Shown piece by piece: positions 27,351 to 41,438 of a stretch of 64,000 nucleotides of DNA. Source of the DNA: Oidiodendron maius Zn (Eukaryota > Ascomycota > Leotiomycetes > Myxotrichaceae); the NCBI GenBank assembly GCA_000827325.1, contig KN832884.1:36953-100952 (forward strand), in the 5' to 3' direction. The notes beneath the pieces were generated by a model. The model was given only the letters and a program-made list of their open reading frames with translations, did not search any database and was not told the DNA's origin. Within the stretch, counting starts at the first letter, position 1. Every line of letters begins with the position of its first letter. The translations under genes and the position numbers were made by a program.

Positions 27351-27696
27351 TGTTATAAATATAAAGCAAGGGCCTGAGGCTTAGTAGGCAGTAGTCTATA
27401 TAGAGAACCCTTATAAGTAGCTTAGAAAGAGTTATATAATATATATAGGATTATAGGGATTATAGGGATTATAGTATAATCTAAATAATCCAGCTGATCC
27501 AGGATAGATAAAGGTTCTATATAAACAATATATATTCCTTAATAGATAGAAGCTTTATACTTAACTTAAATAAAGTATCTTATTACTACTTTAGTAACTT
27601 ACTAAGTCTATATATTACTTCTTGACTTGATAGTATTTCTGCTTTATCTAACCTACTTAATGACTTATCTAATATTAGATATAAGCTATTGTTATA
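27351..27696 (+). repeat. LTR of element A (5' LTR)
   Basis: 346-bp direct repeat of 33731-34076, and the inverse of the LTRs at 41093-41438 and 47484-47829. Confidence 0.9.
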
Positions 27697-30600
27697 CTTT
27701 AAGCACCTGAATCTTAAGTACTAATATATTATTATTATTAAGAAGTTAATATATCTTCTATTAAAGGAGAAAGTTCTACTAGCAAGCACTAAGCAATTAA
27801 ACCACTTATAGGATTACTAAACAAGGGTATTAAGATAGAAACACCTTAAGCCTACTTTAAGGAGAAGTCTAAGCTTAAGGGTTTCCTTATTCAACTAAAC
27901 TTATATCTAACTTTCTATATCTAATATTTTATCTCTTTAACTAAAAGGGTATTATATACTATTATCTTCCTTAAAGGAGAAGTATTAAACTGGATTAAAG
28001 GATTTATATAGGACTACCTTACTAATACTAGCCTATAAGGGTAGGTAATAGCTGAAATAAAAGCAGAGATATACTATATCTTTATAACCTTTAAAGGATT
28101 TTTAGAAAGACTTAACTATACTTTTAGAGATTTCAATAAAATTAAATAAACAGTCAGAAAGATCTAATCCCTAAAATAAAAGGGATCTATAGTTATATAT
28201 ATAATAGAGTTTAATAGATATTCTATTAAAACAGGATAGAATAATATAGTACTTAAAGACAAATATTATAAGGGACTAAAAGAGGTTATAAAGGATAAAC
28301 TATCTAGAATAGACTTTTCTAATTTATTTAGAGAGCTAACTAAAGATACTATATATATTAATAATTAATTCTATAAAAGGGTCTAGAAGAAAAGAGGGTT
28401 CTATAACCTAATCTCTAAAAAGTAGTATAATTAGGGAAACTATTATAGCCCTTAACTAATAGAACTTGATACTATATATAGGAAGGAACTATTACTCTAG
28501 GAATAATAGAACTATATAGAAAAGAAATTATACTTCTAATATAGAAAATCTAGTTATATAGTATATAACTATAAGTCTAAAGGAAACAAACAAAAAGGAC
28601 TATATAGAAATAAGGTTAATACTATAAACTATAATAGCTATAATAAACTAATAGAATATAATATCTCCTTTATAGGAACAATATTTAGCCCTTATAAGAA
28701 GTTAAGCTTTATAGGAGCTTTTAGTATTTAGGTCTATATACTAGTATCCTAATTATCTTCCTTGTTTTTAGGATAAGAAGACTAGGCTATTTAGATAGAG
28801 GAGTTAGTAGAAGTAGACCTAAACAGTAAAGACAATTATAAGTATATTTTATAAAGTCTAGTAGTAGTTAATTTTATAGAAATAAAGAGCAATAATATAA
28901 ATAGTAATTCTTTAGATACTAAAGACTTAGAGAGTTTATAAGGGTAGACAACTCTAGATCTAGAGCTAAAGGAAGAGCAAATAGAATCTAAAGAGATATC
29001 CTTCTAAGAGATACTAAATATAACAAGACAGGAAGAAAGGGATATCTATATATTAGTAGGATTAGTATCTATATAGAAGTACCTTAAAGAGTCTAAGGAT
29101 AACTTCTATAATATAATAAATTAAATCAAGAAACAATATAGAGATTATAAAGGAAACCTAATACTATTAATTAATAAAGTAGAAGATATTATAGAATCTA
29201 TAAGGTACTACTATACTAATATAATATATCTAGAACTTATAATTAAAAAACAAATAGAGAAGATAGATAAAGCAGTAAAGCTAGATATTAAGAGAAACCA
29301 GTAATATTAAGACAAACTAGCTATAAATATCAACCTTTTATCCTATCTAAAACAAGAATTTAATAGATTAATTAAAAAGAAAAAACTTATAGAGTAATAG
29401 CTAAAGGAATATAGAAAAGCCAAAAATATAGTAAGGACTAATTACTCTTAATATAGAGAACTTGCTTAAAGCTTCTACTATACTAATAAGTATATAATAT
29501 ATAAACCTAGTAAAGAGAAAGCAGGATATTAGCCTAAGAAGAAGAAACTAGTCTATTAGATAAAAATACTCTAAACCTTAATAACTTATATTAATAAAGC
29601 TAGAATAGAGTTAAAAAACTAGTTAGTATTAATATAAGAAGGCTTATATTAAGACACTAGTAAAGCTATAGAAGACTATATAAAGAACTAAATATAGTAG
29701 AAAAAAAACACTAGATTTTTCTAAATATCCTTATAAAAGAATAAATACTTAGAGTATTAATAGACTTAGAAGTAATAGACAACTTTATTAATATATAAAC
29801 AGTTATATAAGGAAGGTATTAGGCTTTAGAAAAGAAAGTACTATACTAACTACTCCTTATTAATAAAGGAGAAATCAGATCTAATAAAAGAATAGTAACC
29901 TATAAGACTAAGAAATTATTAATAACTATATTAAAAGAATATATTAAAGATATTTAATTTAATATTATTACTATAGATACTTATAAAGTAATACTTAGTA
30001 TACTTTAGTTATAATTTTATAACCTCTAAATCAACTAGATAAATAAATATATTACTATAAATTAATACTAATATAGAAGTAATAGTATAGTACCTAAAGG
30101 AAAGATAGGACTTCTACTCTATAAGCAGTTATATATAACTATTAAGGAGAAAGAGGACCTAGCCTAGACCTCTATATTAAAGCAAATTCTAGTAGTATAT
30201 AAGGAATACAAGCTACTATTCTAAGAAGTATCTATAAATAAAGTATTTCTAAAGTATTAGCTATAGGATTATAAGATACTTATTAAGTCTAGAAAGATAC
30301 CTCCTTTTAGACTATTATACTAGATATCTAAAAAGGAGTTAAAGATTCTTAAGAAATTTATAGATAAGAATCTAGTAAAAGGATTTATATAACTATCTAT
30401 ATTATTAGTAATAAGCCTAGTTCTATTTATATTAAAAAAGAATAGTAATCTATAGCTATATATAGACTATAGATAGCTAAACAATATTACTATTAAAGAT
30501 AGATATATACTACTATTAATTAATAAACTATATAATAGACTCTATAAAGCTAAATACTTTATAAGTCTTAATATATAGAGAGTATATTATATAATAAAAA

Positions 30601-33600
30601 TAAAAGAGAGTAAGGAATAGAAAACAGTATTCTATACCTACTATAGCCTCTATAAGACTCTAGTTATATAGGAAGGACTAACTAATACCTCTATAATCTA
30701 TTAGTAAATAATTAATAACTAGCTATATAAATATCTTGATATCTTTATAGTTACTTATTTAGATAATATCCTTATATTCTCTAAAATACTAACTAAGTAT
30801 ATTAAATATATTAAGAAAATACTAGATAAGATTAAGTAGATAAGACTACTAATTAAACCAGGAAAATACAAGTTTTATAAAAAGGAACTTAAGTTCCTAG
30901 AATATATTATTAGAGAAAATAGAATCTAGATAAATAAAGAAAAAGTAAAGGCTATCCTTAAATAGCTAGTTCTATAAACTATTAAGGAAGTATAATCCTT
31001 CTTAGGATTTACTAACTTCTATTAATAGTTTATCTAGGATTACTTAAAGGTAATAATACCCTTAATAGGATTAATAAGAAAAGACTAGAAATTTATATAG
31101 GATAAGATAGCCTAAAAAGCCCTTAATATACTTAAATATAAATTTATACAAGCATTAATACTTATTATCTTTAATCTAAAATAGAAAATTATTCTAGAAA
31201 TAGATATATCTAACTTTACTATTAAAGTTTATCTAGAATAAGTTAATAAGTAAGGGAAGTTAAGACTAGTTATATACTACTTATATAAACTATTACTAGC
31301 TAAGTTAAACTATAATATATATAATAAAGAACTATTAGTAATAGTTATTATATATAAACAATAGAGAGTTTACTTTAAAGAATCTATATATTAGATATAG
31401 ATCTAGATAGATTATAAAAACCTTACTTCCTTTACTATAACTAAAATCCTAAACTAAAGACAAGTCTAATAGTCTAAAGTATTATTAGTCTATAACTTCA
31501 TTATAGTATATAGAAAAGGATCCAAAAACGCTAGAGCTAATACTCTAAGCTAATAACAAGACTATACTAGGAAACCTATAGAGAGACCTTAAGCAATATT
31601 AAAAACTAATAATAAAGGTATAGAATATAACTATAAACTATTAGCTACTATTTTAGTTATAGAAGATATATAATTAGAAAAGACAATTAAGAGTATATAT
31701 ATAAAAGACAAAAATATATAAAGAGTTATTAAAGAACTAACTATAGACTTCCTAGTTAATTACTAGAGTATATTATAATTCAAGAGGCTTATCTATATCC
31801 TAACTAGGATAAGATAAAACTTTATATAGAAGCAATATACTCTCTCTATATATAGATATTAAGGAGTTATAAGAACCCTTAAAAGATTAGTAAGGGACTA
31901 TTACTTTCTAGAGATAAGGAAAGAGGTTAAGAAGATAGTAAAGGAATATATCTTATATAATAAAAGTAAGACAAACTAATATATACTCTATAGGTTACTA
32001 TAACTACTACTAATACTAGATAGAGTATAGAAATCTATTGCCTTTAATTTTATTATTAAACTCCTGCTATTAAAGGAACTAATAACTAAGGTTACTTATA
32101 ACTTAATATAGGTAATAATAGATAGATTAATCAAGTATAGGTATTTTATACTATATAAGGAAAGCAGTAATACCCTAGAATTAGTATATATATTCTTAAG
32201 GATTATTCTTAGCTAATATAAGCTACTAGAAGAAATAATCTTAGATAAAGACAAGTTGTTTATCTTAAAGTTCTAGTAATCTCTTATAGTAAAACTAGAG
32301 ATAAATTATAAACTATTAATAGTATTCTATCTTTAAATAAATAATCAAACAGAATAATTAAACTAAACCTTAGAGTAGTATCTAAGAAACTATATTAACT
32401 ATAAACAAAATAATTAGATAGAATAGCTACTACTAGTATAGTTTACTTATAATAGTATAAAGAATAAAGTAATAGAGACTTTACTCTTCTTTACTAACTT
32501 TAGCTATAAACTAAAGGCCTATAGACAGCTAAAAAAAGATAAGGAAAAAGCAGAACTATCTAGAGTATTTATAGATAAGCTATAATAACTAAAGGAATAG
32601 CTTATAAAAGATATTATATTTAGCTAGTAGTAAACTATAGTAAATACTAATAAAAAGTATAGTATAGAACCTCTACTAAAAGAGAGGGATAAAGTATACC
32701 TACTATAAAGGAATATTAAAACCAAATAACTAAACAGTAAGCTAGACTTCAAGAAACTAAGACTATTTAAAATTCTAGAAAAGGTTAGATCTATTAATTA
32801 TAAACTATAACTATCTAGAAACTCTAGACTTTACTCTATATTCTATATATCTCTACTAGAACTAGTAAAGGGAGATATACTAGTAGTAATATAAACTAAA
32901 CTTTAACTAGAAAACAATCTAGGAGAATATAAAGTCAAGAAAATTCTAGATACTAGAATAACTATAAAAGGTTAGTAAGAGTACTTAATCAAATAGAAAG
33001 GATATAGTTAAATAGACAATTTATAGGAACTAGAAGAAAATCTTAACTATCTAGGGCTTTTAAGGAAGTTTTACTAGTAATACTAATTAAATCCTAGAAA
33101 GAAAGTAATATAGAAAGATTAGTATTAAAAGCAACTCCAGAAAAGTCAAGAGGGTTACTAGAAAGGTTACCTGATATATCAGCTAAAGCAGTAGGTATAA
33201 GAGCTTAGGAAGCAGCCTTATATACCTTTACCTCTTCTACTATATCTAGTTTATCCAGGGTTTTTAAACTATAATAAAGTATAGTAGCTATATAAGCAAC
33301 AAACAATTCCCTTTGTTTTTTAAGACATTCTATATAATTCTAGGTCTCTAGAAGACCCTTAATAAACTTCTAATATTCAGCCTTAGTAGCCTTTAGCTGT
33401 TTATATAGCTTCTTCTCCCCTTGCTCTAGGGCTATCTAGTCAGTCTAGAAAGGGCCAAGAATGTTATATTTTATACTAGATTATATATACTTAGAATAGT
33501 AACAAGTATCGGTAACTATAAGGCATTTTAGATCCTTCTGCTTATAATAAGAGTAAGGAGATATTTCATTACTACTTAGTATAATATATATATATAATTT

Positions 33601-33730
33601 TATACAGTATTCAGTTTTCTTTAAACAAGTAGATAGTATAATAAGAAGAAAAGAAGAAATATAGTATCTGAATAAAGTTCACTCTTTAGGTCTTAAGTAA
33701 TCAAGATAATACTAACTAGAGAAGAGCTAA

Positions 33731-34076
33731 TGTTATAAACACAAAGCAAGGGTCTAAGGCTTAGTAGGCAGCAGCCTATATAGAGAACCCTTGTAAGTAG
33801 CTTAAGAAGAGTTATATAATATATATAGGATTATAGAGATTATAGGGATTATAGTATAATCCAAATAATCTAGCTAATCCAGGATAGATAAAGGTTCTAT
33901 ATAAACAATATATATTCCTTAGTAGATAGAAGCTTTATACTTAACTTAAATAAAGTATCTTATTACTACTTTAGTAACTTATTGAGTCTATATATTACTT
34001 CTTGACTTAATAGTATCTCTACCTTATCTAATCTACTTAATAACTTATCTAATACTAGATATAAGCTATTATTATA
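33731..34076 (+). repeat. LTR of element A (3' LTR)
   Basis: 346-bp direct repeat of 27351-27696, followed by TCTCT at 34077-34081, after which LINE copy 2 resumes. Confidence 0.9.
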
Positions 34077-34180
34077 TCTCTCTCTACTACTTTATCTATT
34101 ATTAGCTTCCCTTTAGTATATTACCTGCTTGCTTACTTTACTTTCTATTCTCCTCCTTTAGATAGGAGTTATAGTCCTAC

Positions 34181-34475
34181 TATAATAGCCTAGCTAGACT
34201 AGAGTAGTATAGTTCTACTAGACTAGTTATAGCCAGGATCCAGATATAGTAATTAAAGAGGATTAGTAATAGATTAGGACTAGTAGACTAGATTAACTAC
34301 TAGTGATTTGCTATATCCCTTTAATACTAGGCTTAATCTAAGCTAAGTAGTATTTATATAGTTGATTGTTTATATAGAGAACTTTTCTCTTTTTAGTTTA
34401 ATTATCTTTATTAATATAGTACTTTAACTAGCTACTACCTCCCTTTATAAAGTTTATAGTAGTTAGGCTATTATA
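34181..34475 (+). repeat. LTR of element C2 (5' LTR)
   Basis: 295-bp direct repeat of 40260-40554, and the inverse of the C1 LTRs. Confidence 0.9.
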
Positions 34476-37400
34476 TTATAATTAAACTTACTCTTCTTCT
34501 TCTTTACTTTTATAGTTAGTTGAGGTTAAATACTATTACTGCTTACTAAAAGCTACTAGATTCAGTTAATCTATAGTCTTTTTATACCTTTAATATTATT
34601 AGCTCTAACTATATAGTTATAAAACAAGCTATTAAAGCAAAGGCAGCTAGAGAAGCTTCAGAAGCTAGTATTTAATTAGAACTAGTGTTTATTAAGCCTG
34701 TTTATACTTACTATCTATCTATTAAACCTTTTATACTCTTTAACCTTTAAATATATATCTATATAACTAGTAAATATATTCTAGTAAGAATACTACCTCT
34801 AATAGCCTATAGTAATAGAAATCAGGATATATCTATAATATAACTATATAACTAATTTAATACTCTAAGCCTAATCTCTAAATTCAAGACTATTAATATA
34901 GCCCCTTTAGTTAAAGATAAGGATAAAGCAAGAGATACCTTTTATAGACCTTTTAAACTCTAAGGATCTATTTAGTATCTAGCCTCTTTTAAAAGCAACT
35001 CTCTTAATTAGGAACCTTTTAAGAGTCTAGACTAGTATATTAATCTTTTAACTCTCTAGTATATCTAAATCAAGAGTTAAATAGAGGCTAAAACTATCTA
35101 GAAGTAGATTGAAAAGCTAGAGGCTATAGTTGTCTAGCTGCTCTAAAACCTAATTCCTCTCTAAGCTTCTCTAGAACTAATAACTAGATCTAAATCCTAG
35201 TATATAGTTTAATATAAACTAAAGTATAAGGACTCTCCTTAGTTCTCTAGAAAGAAGGATAGAACTATTAAGTATTAAGTCTAGAAGGAGTAAGTTATAG
35301 ATAAAATTCAAATTGATAGCTCTTAATTTAATAGCAATTAAGAGATCTAATCCTTTATCTTTAACTATATAAAGGGAGAAGCTTAGTAGTACTTATACTC
35401 TTAATATACTAGTAATATAGAGAATAATAACCTTTACCTTAACTATACTAAGATACTAATAGCCCTTAATAATATCTATTATAACTAATACTATAAGGAA
35501 GACTTTTATACTAAATATAAAGAACTGAAAATAAAGGATAAGGAGTTTTTCTAGAACTTTAAGATATAATTCCTCTAGCTAGCTAATAGAGGCTAGATCC
35601 TAGAGATAGACTGTTTTAATAACTTATATAAGAAGGTTATAACTTCTCTTTAGTTATATATTCTAGCTACTAAGTATAACCTAGATAGCGACTTCTAGAA
35701 GCTCTATAACTATCTAGACTATATTAATACTAACCTATAATACTTTAATAGCTAGATTATAAAGGACTAAAAGACTAAAGCTACTATATAGCTACCTCCT
35801 ACCTATCTAGCTATTAGATATCCTTAACTCTTAAAGCTACTTAATTAAGTAAATAGTATACTACTACTAGCCTTAGACTAACTACCTTAGCTTAAGCTAA
35901 CTAACCTCTAGCTAGTTATATTACTATTCTAGCTATACTAGTAGACTAGATACTTTAATTATAGAGGGATCAGCTACCTATATATAGACTATAAGCTACT
36001 AGACTAAACAGCTAATATTAAGGATATTAAGAATAATAAAGCTAGAGATCTAGAAGTCTATAAGAATACTATTTATAGAGATAGAGTTACTAATATAGAT
36101 CTAGGAAAAGAGGAAGTCTAGATAAAGACTCTAGTCTAGACTCTCTAGAGGTTAATTTATAGAGAATTAACTTAAGAAGTCTTATAGAAGGATAGTACCT
36201 TACTATAGTCTATATACTATTAACTAATAGAACTAGTATTACTTTATATACTCTTATTAACTCTAAAGTAAATAGATTTATATTTATTAATATATTCTTT
36301 ATAATTAATTTAGCTAAATCCTTTAATATTAAAACTACCTAACTATCTAGCTCTATCTAAATTAAAGGATATAATAGCTAGCTAAGGAAGCTAGTTATCT
36401 ATTATATATAGCTATATCTGACTATTAACTAGTATTACTAGTATAATATACCCTTCTTAATATTAAATCTAGAAAGCTATAATATAATAATTAGATAGAA
36501 GTAGCTAGTCTATTTTAATATTTTATTAGATTACTAGTAATACTGCTTAGTCTAGCTAACTAAGTTATTATCTAGCTACTTAATAGTTAAGGAAATCTAG
36601 TAGAACTACTAGAATCTAATCCTAGCTCTAAAGGCTTTTAGCTATTAAAAGGATATAGATTATAGAGACTAGGCCTTTACTACTATAGATTAGAGAAGTA
36701 ACTTAAGCTATAAAAGTATAGAGATTACTATAATTTCCTTTAGTAGCTAGATTAAATCAACTCTTTAACTAAAGCTAAAGTAGAAGCTTTAACCTAAAGT
36801 CTCCTTTAAGCTAGAGCTCTAGAACTATCTATAGAAGATAAATAATAACCTTTTGAACTAATAGTAAACCTCTAACCTCCTTTACTAAAAGAAGCCTTAC
36901 TAGCCTATTAAGACTAAAAGGCTCTACTAGATAGATATTAATACTATCTTAATAAACAGTTTTTACCTATATCTATATTAAGAGGATAATAAGCTCTTTT
37001 TAACTAGCCTATATAAGATTAACTAATTAATCTAAGATTAGAAGGACTAAAGCCTTATAGATAGTAGTAGCTAGACTACTAACCTCTATTAAATTAACTA
37101 GTTAGAGCTTACTATACTATAAGAACTACTACTACTAATAGCTTATAAGAAGTTCTAGGATATTTTTTCTAAAAAAGTATTAGATATATTACCTTCTAAC
37201 TAGCTCTATAATTATAGGATTAACCTAATAGAGCCTAATAATCTAGGTTTTAGACTACTATACTATATAACTATAAAGAAACTAGAGAAGATTAAATATT
37301 ATCTTATTAAGAACCTTTATAAAGGTTTTATAGAGCTTAGTTAGACCCCCTTTACTATACTAATCCTCTTTATCTATAAGACTAATAGATATCTATATCT

Positions 37401-40259
37401 TTATATTAATTTCTAGAACTTAAACTAGATAACCTATAAGGATTAGTATTCCCTTCTATTAATTGATAAGTTATTAAGCTAGATTAGCTATACTAGACTC
37501 TATACTAAGCTAGATATCTACTAGGCTTTTAATTAGATCTAGATAAACTCTAAGTCTAAAGAGTTAATTACTTTCTAGACTTATTATAGCTTATATAAGT
37601 ATAAGGTTCTCTCTTTTAGCCTTATTAATAGACTAGTAATATATCAGTAGTATATAAATAATATCCTGTTTAATTACCTGAATAATTTCTATATTATTTA
37701 TCTAAATAATATCCTTATTTACTCTAAGAATAAGTTAGACTATAAAGAGTATATTAAGAAAGTCTTATAGTAGCTAAAGGATATAAGCCTATAGACTAAT
37801 CTAAAGAAGTATAAATTTAGAGTTAAATATACTAAATATCTAGACTTTATTATTACTATAGATAGTATTAAGATTAATCTAGAAAAGGTCTCTATAATAG
37901 TTAACTAGACTATTCCTACTATAGTAAAGGAAATCTAGTTATTTCTAGACTTCTATAACTTTTATAGATACTTTATCTAGAACTATAGAAAGATTACTAA
38001 ACCTCTAATCTAACTTATAAAGACTAATATTCTATTTATATTTAATAAGTAGTACTAGAAGGCTTTTAAAGAGCTAAAGCTATAGTTTATAACTATACTA
38101 ATACTATACTATTATAGCTCTAAATATAAGTTAATAATTAAAACAGATATATCAGATAGAGTAATTACTAGTATTCTATTATAGCTCTACTCTAATAAGG
38201 AATAGTATCTAGTTATCTATTTCTTAAAGACTATAATACCTACTAAGTATAACTATAAGATATATAATAAGAAAATACTAGCTATAGTTAGATTACTAGC
38301 TAAATAGTATCTAGAGCTCTAGAGGACTATAAAATAGATTAAAATCTATATTAACTATAAGACTCTAGAGTACTTTATATTAATAAAATAGCTAACTAGC
38401 TATTAGGCTTGCTAGACTAAAGCACTAGCTAAATACTATTTTGTTATATCCTATAGGCCTAGTAAATAGAACCAGAAAGCAGATATACTTATCTAGAGGG
38501 ATACTAAAATTACTACTTAAGATAGAATTAAGATCTAATATTAAACCTATATCTTTCTATTCTAAGACTAGATAGATTCTAGAGTTCTTTAGAACTTAGG
38601 TATTAAGATATTAGCAATTAACCTACTATCTATTAAAGAAGAAGACTCTTTTAATAAGTCTAATAATCTAGTTAACTAGATACTTCAGACTAATAAGGAT
38701 ATAGAGTCTCTAAAAGCCTTCTATATATAAGCTAAGTTAGCTACTCTAAACAAATACACTATTAAGGATAGACTATTACTATATATAAATCAATTAATTA
38801 TCCTTACTACTCTAGATAACCTCTATATAGAGCTAATCTAAAAAGCTTATAATTAGATATTAACTGTCTATCTAGATAGAGACAAGACTTACTAGCTCTT
38901 ATATCTATACTATTACTAGCTAGATATATAGTCAGATATTAAGTAATATATATATAACTACTATATCTATTATAGATTCTATATAGCTAGAGATAAAACC
39001 TCTAGCTTACTATACTCTTTACTAATACTAGATAAACTCTAGAGGGATATATTAATAGACTTTAAGAGTTTTCTACTAGATAAGAAGGGGTTTAATACTA
39101 TACTAGTTATAATTAACTAGTTTACTAAACAGATAATATCTATCCTTTACTTTAAGACTATAAATATTAAAAACTTAGTCTAGCTATTTACCTAATATAT
39201 CTACTAATACTATAGAGCCTTTGATTTAATAGTCTTAGACTAAAGTCTCTAGTTTATATTAGAGTTTTAGGCTACCTTTTACTATATATTAGAGATTAAG
39301 TATAAACTATTGATTACTAATTATCTATAAATAGATAGCTAAATTAAGATTATTAACTAATATAATGATTTATATCTATACTCTTTTATAAGCTATTATT
39401 AGAATAACTAGTTAGACTATCTACTAATAATCAACTATATTTAATTAACTCTACTTTATAGTAGTCTTAGTAGCTTATCCTTATATAAGGTCTAGAACAG
39501 CTATCTACTCTAAATCTCCTTTAACTAGACTCTACTATAGCTAGTACTAGCTAATACTATATTATAGCTTAGCTAGGAATATACTAAGGATATTACTACC
39601 TATATAAAAGAGACCCTTAATAAAGGTAAAGAAGCTATTAAGAAGGCTTAGTATAAGAAAGAGTATAATATTAATCTATACTAATAGGTCTCTAACTTTA
39701 ATATAAGAGATAAGGTCTAGATTATCTAAAAAGGCTAGTATATACTATAATCTAGTAAAAAGCTAGATAACTAGAATAAGGGCTCTTTCAAGATCTTAAG
39801 GAAGATAGACTACTCTTACTAACTAAAGCTACTAGACTCTATTAAAGTATATAATATATTCTATATAGACTAGCTATATAAGGTAATAGATAACTCTTTA
39901 CTAGAGTAATATAACCTAGAGCTAGAGCCTATATATATTATAAATAAAGCTAAGTATAAAGTAGATAAAATACTAGCTACTAAGCTCTTATAAAGCAAGC
40001 TGCTATATTAGACTAGCTAGGTTAGCTATAATAAAGACTTTAACTTCTATCTAGTCTTAGATTTCAAATACTCTCTATATAAACTATACAATTTTTATAC
40101 TAAATATCTATAGTAGCTAGAACTATTATATAGACTAGTTAACTAGATTAAGGCTTAGAAGTAGGGATATAATAGCTATAAGGATCTAATAGATAATAGA
40201 CTTAATATACCTACTTGACTACTATAGTTAAAGATACCTACTACTTGAAAGGAGAGTAG

Positions 40260-40554
40260 TATAATAGTCTAGCTAGACTAGAGTAGTATAGTTCTACTAG
40301 GCTAGTTATAGCTAGGATCTAGATATAGTAGTTAAGGAGGATTAGTAATAGATTAGGACTAATAGACTAGATTAGCTACTAGTAATTTACTATATCCCCT
40401 TAGTACTAGACTTAATCTAGGCTAAGTAGTATTTATATAGTTGATTGTTTATATAGAGAACTTTTCTCTCTTTAGTTTAATTATCTTTATTAATATAATA
40501 CTTTAACTGACTACTATTTCCCTTTATAAAGCTTATAATAGCTAGGCTATTATA
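40260..40554 (+). repeat. LTR of element C2 (3' LTR)
   Basis: 295-bp direct repeat of 34181-34475, followed by the RIP-altered target duplication and then LINE copy 2 sequence. Confidence 0.9.
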
Positions 40555-41092
40555 TCTACTAGCCTGATTCTTATCCTCTACTATTAGAGATAGATTACTA
40601 CTATAGTATAGGTACTATATACCTTCTTAGCTATATCTATATATTTAAGCTTTAATTCAAATTCTATAACTCTTTTATTAAGGTATATATAGATTAGTAG
40701 AATAGCTACTTTAACCTTAAAGTATTGAATCTAAGTTATATAGTATCCTCTAGTTACTATATAGAGGTAGTTAGACTATACTATACTAAAGTAGTTAGTA
40801 ATACCTCTAGAGCTTATCTCTATCTTACTAGGTTTATACTATATAGATACTTTATATACTATTATTGCCTTTATAACCTTAGTATAGATTTCTCTTATAT
40901 AGACTAGACTATATCCCTAGACTAATACTATAAGCTTTATAAATACAAGCTTCTAGATAGCTAGCTTCTTCTTGACTTCTTTTAGATAGTGATTCTACTA
41001 GAGCTTCCTATCTAGCTAGACTTTAAGGAATCAGGCTAACTCTACTAGATTGATTATATATCCTACTAGATAAACTACCTTTAAGAACCCTA

Positions 41093-41438
41093 TATAACAA
41101 TAGCTTATACCTGATATTAGGTAAGTTATTAAGTAGGTTAGATAAAGCAGGGATACTATCAAGTTAAGAAGTAATATATAGACTTAGTAAGTTACTAAAG
41201 TAGTAATAAGATACTTTATTTAAGTTAAGTATAAAGCTTCTATCTACTAAGGAATATATATAGCTTATATAGAACCTTTATTATTCTAGATCCTCTAGAT
41301 TATCTAGATTATTACCCTAATCCTAATAATTCTAATAATTCTATATATATTATATAACTCTTCCTAGACTATTTACAAGGGTTCTCTATATAGACTATTA
41401 TCTGCTGAGCCTTAGACCCTTACTCTATATTTATAACA
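41093..41438 (-). repeat. LTR of element B (3' LTR)
   Basis: 346-bp direct repeat of 47484-47829. The left flank CCCTA belongs to LINE copy 2. Confidence 0.9.

Larger units (their letters stand above)
27351..34076 (+). mobile_element. Ty3/Gypsy-type LTR retrotransposon A (fossil), plus strand
   Basis: A 6726-bp element with 346-bp LTRs (27351-27696 and 33731-34076), ends TGTTATA...GTTATA (TG...CA before RIP), and 5-bp target duplication TCTCT (27346-27350 and 34077-34081). Order on the plus strand: gag-like region about 27.9-29.6 kb, protease then reverse transcriptase about 30.2-30.9 kb (YLDD-type box at about 30755), RNase H about 31.1-31.5 kb, integrase about 31.7-32.7 kb, then about 0.7 kb of less degraded sequence before the 3' LTR. 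It is the same family as 41093-47829. It is inserted in LINE copy 2. Many interruptions are present; the element is old and dead. Confidence 0.9.
34181..40554 (+). mobile_element. Ty3/Gypsy-type LTR retrotransposon C2 (fossil), plus strand, chromodomain-like end
   Basis: A 6374-bp element, exactly the length of C1, with 295-bp LTRs (34181-34475 and 40260-40554). The target duplication is CCTAC at 34176-34180 and TCTAC at 40555-40559. The matching empty site is in LINE copy 1 near 1875. Plus-strand order: gag about 34.5-36.2 kb, reverse transcriptase about 37.2-37.8 kb, RNase H about 38.0-38.5 kb, integrase about 38.9-39.7 kb. A short chromodomain-like stretch at about 39.93-40.15 kb suggests the chromovirus branch. 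A purine run (about 40247-40259) precedes the 3' LTR. It is an old fossil with very many interruptions. Confidence 0.9.
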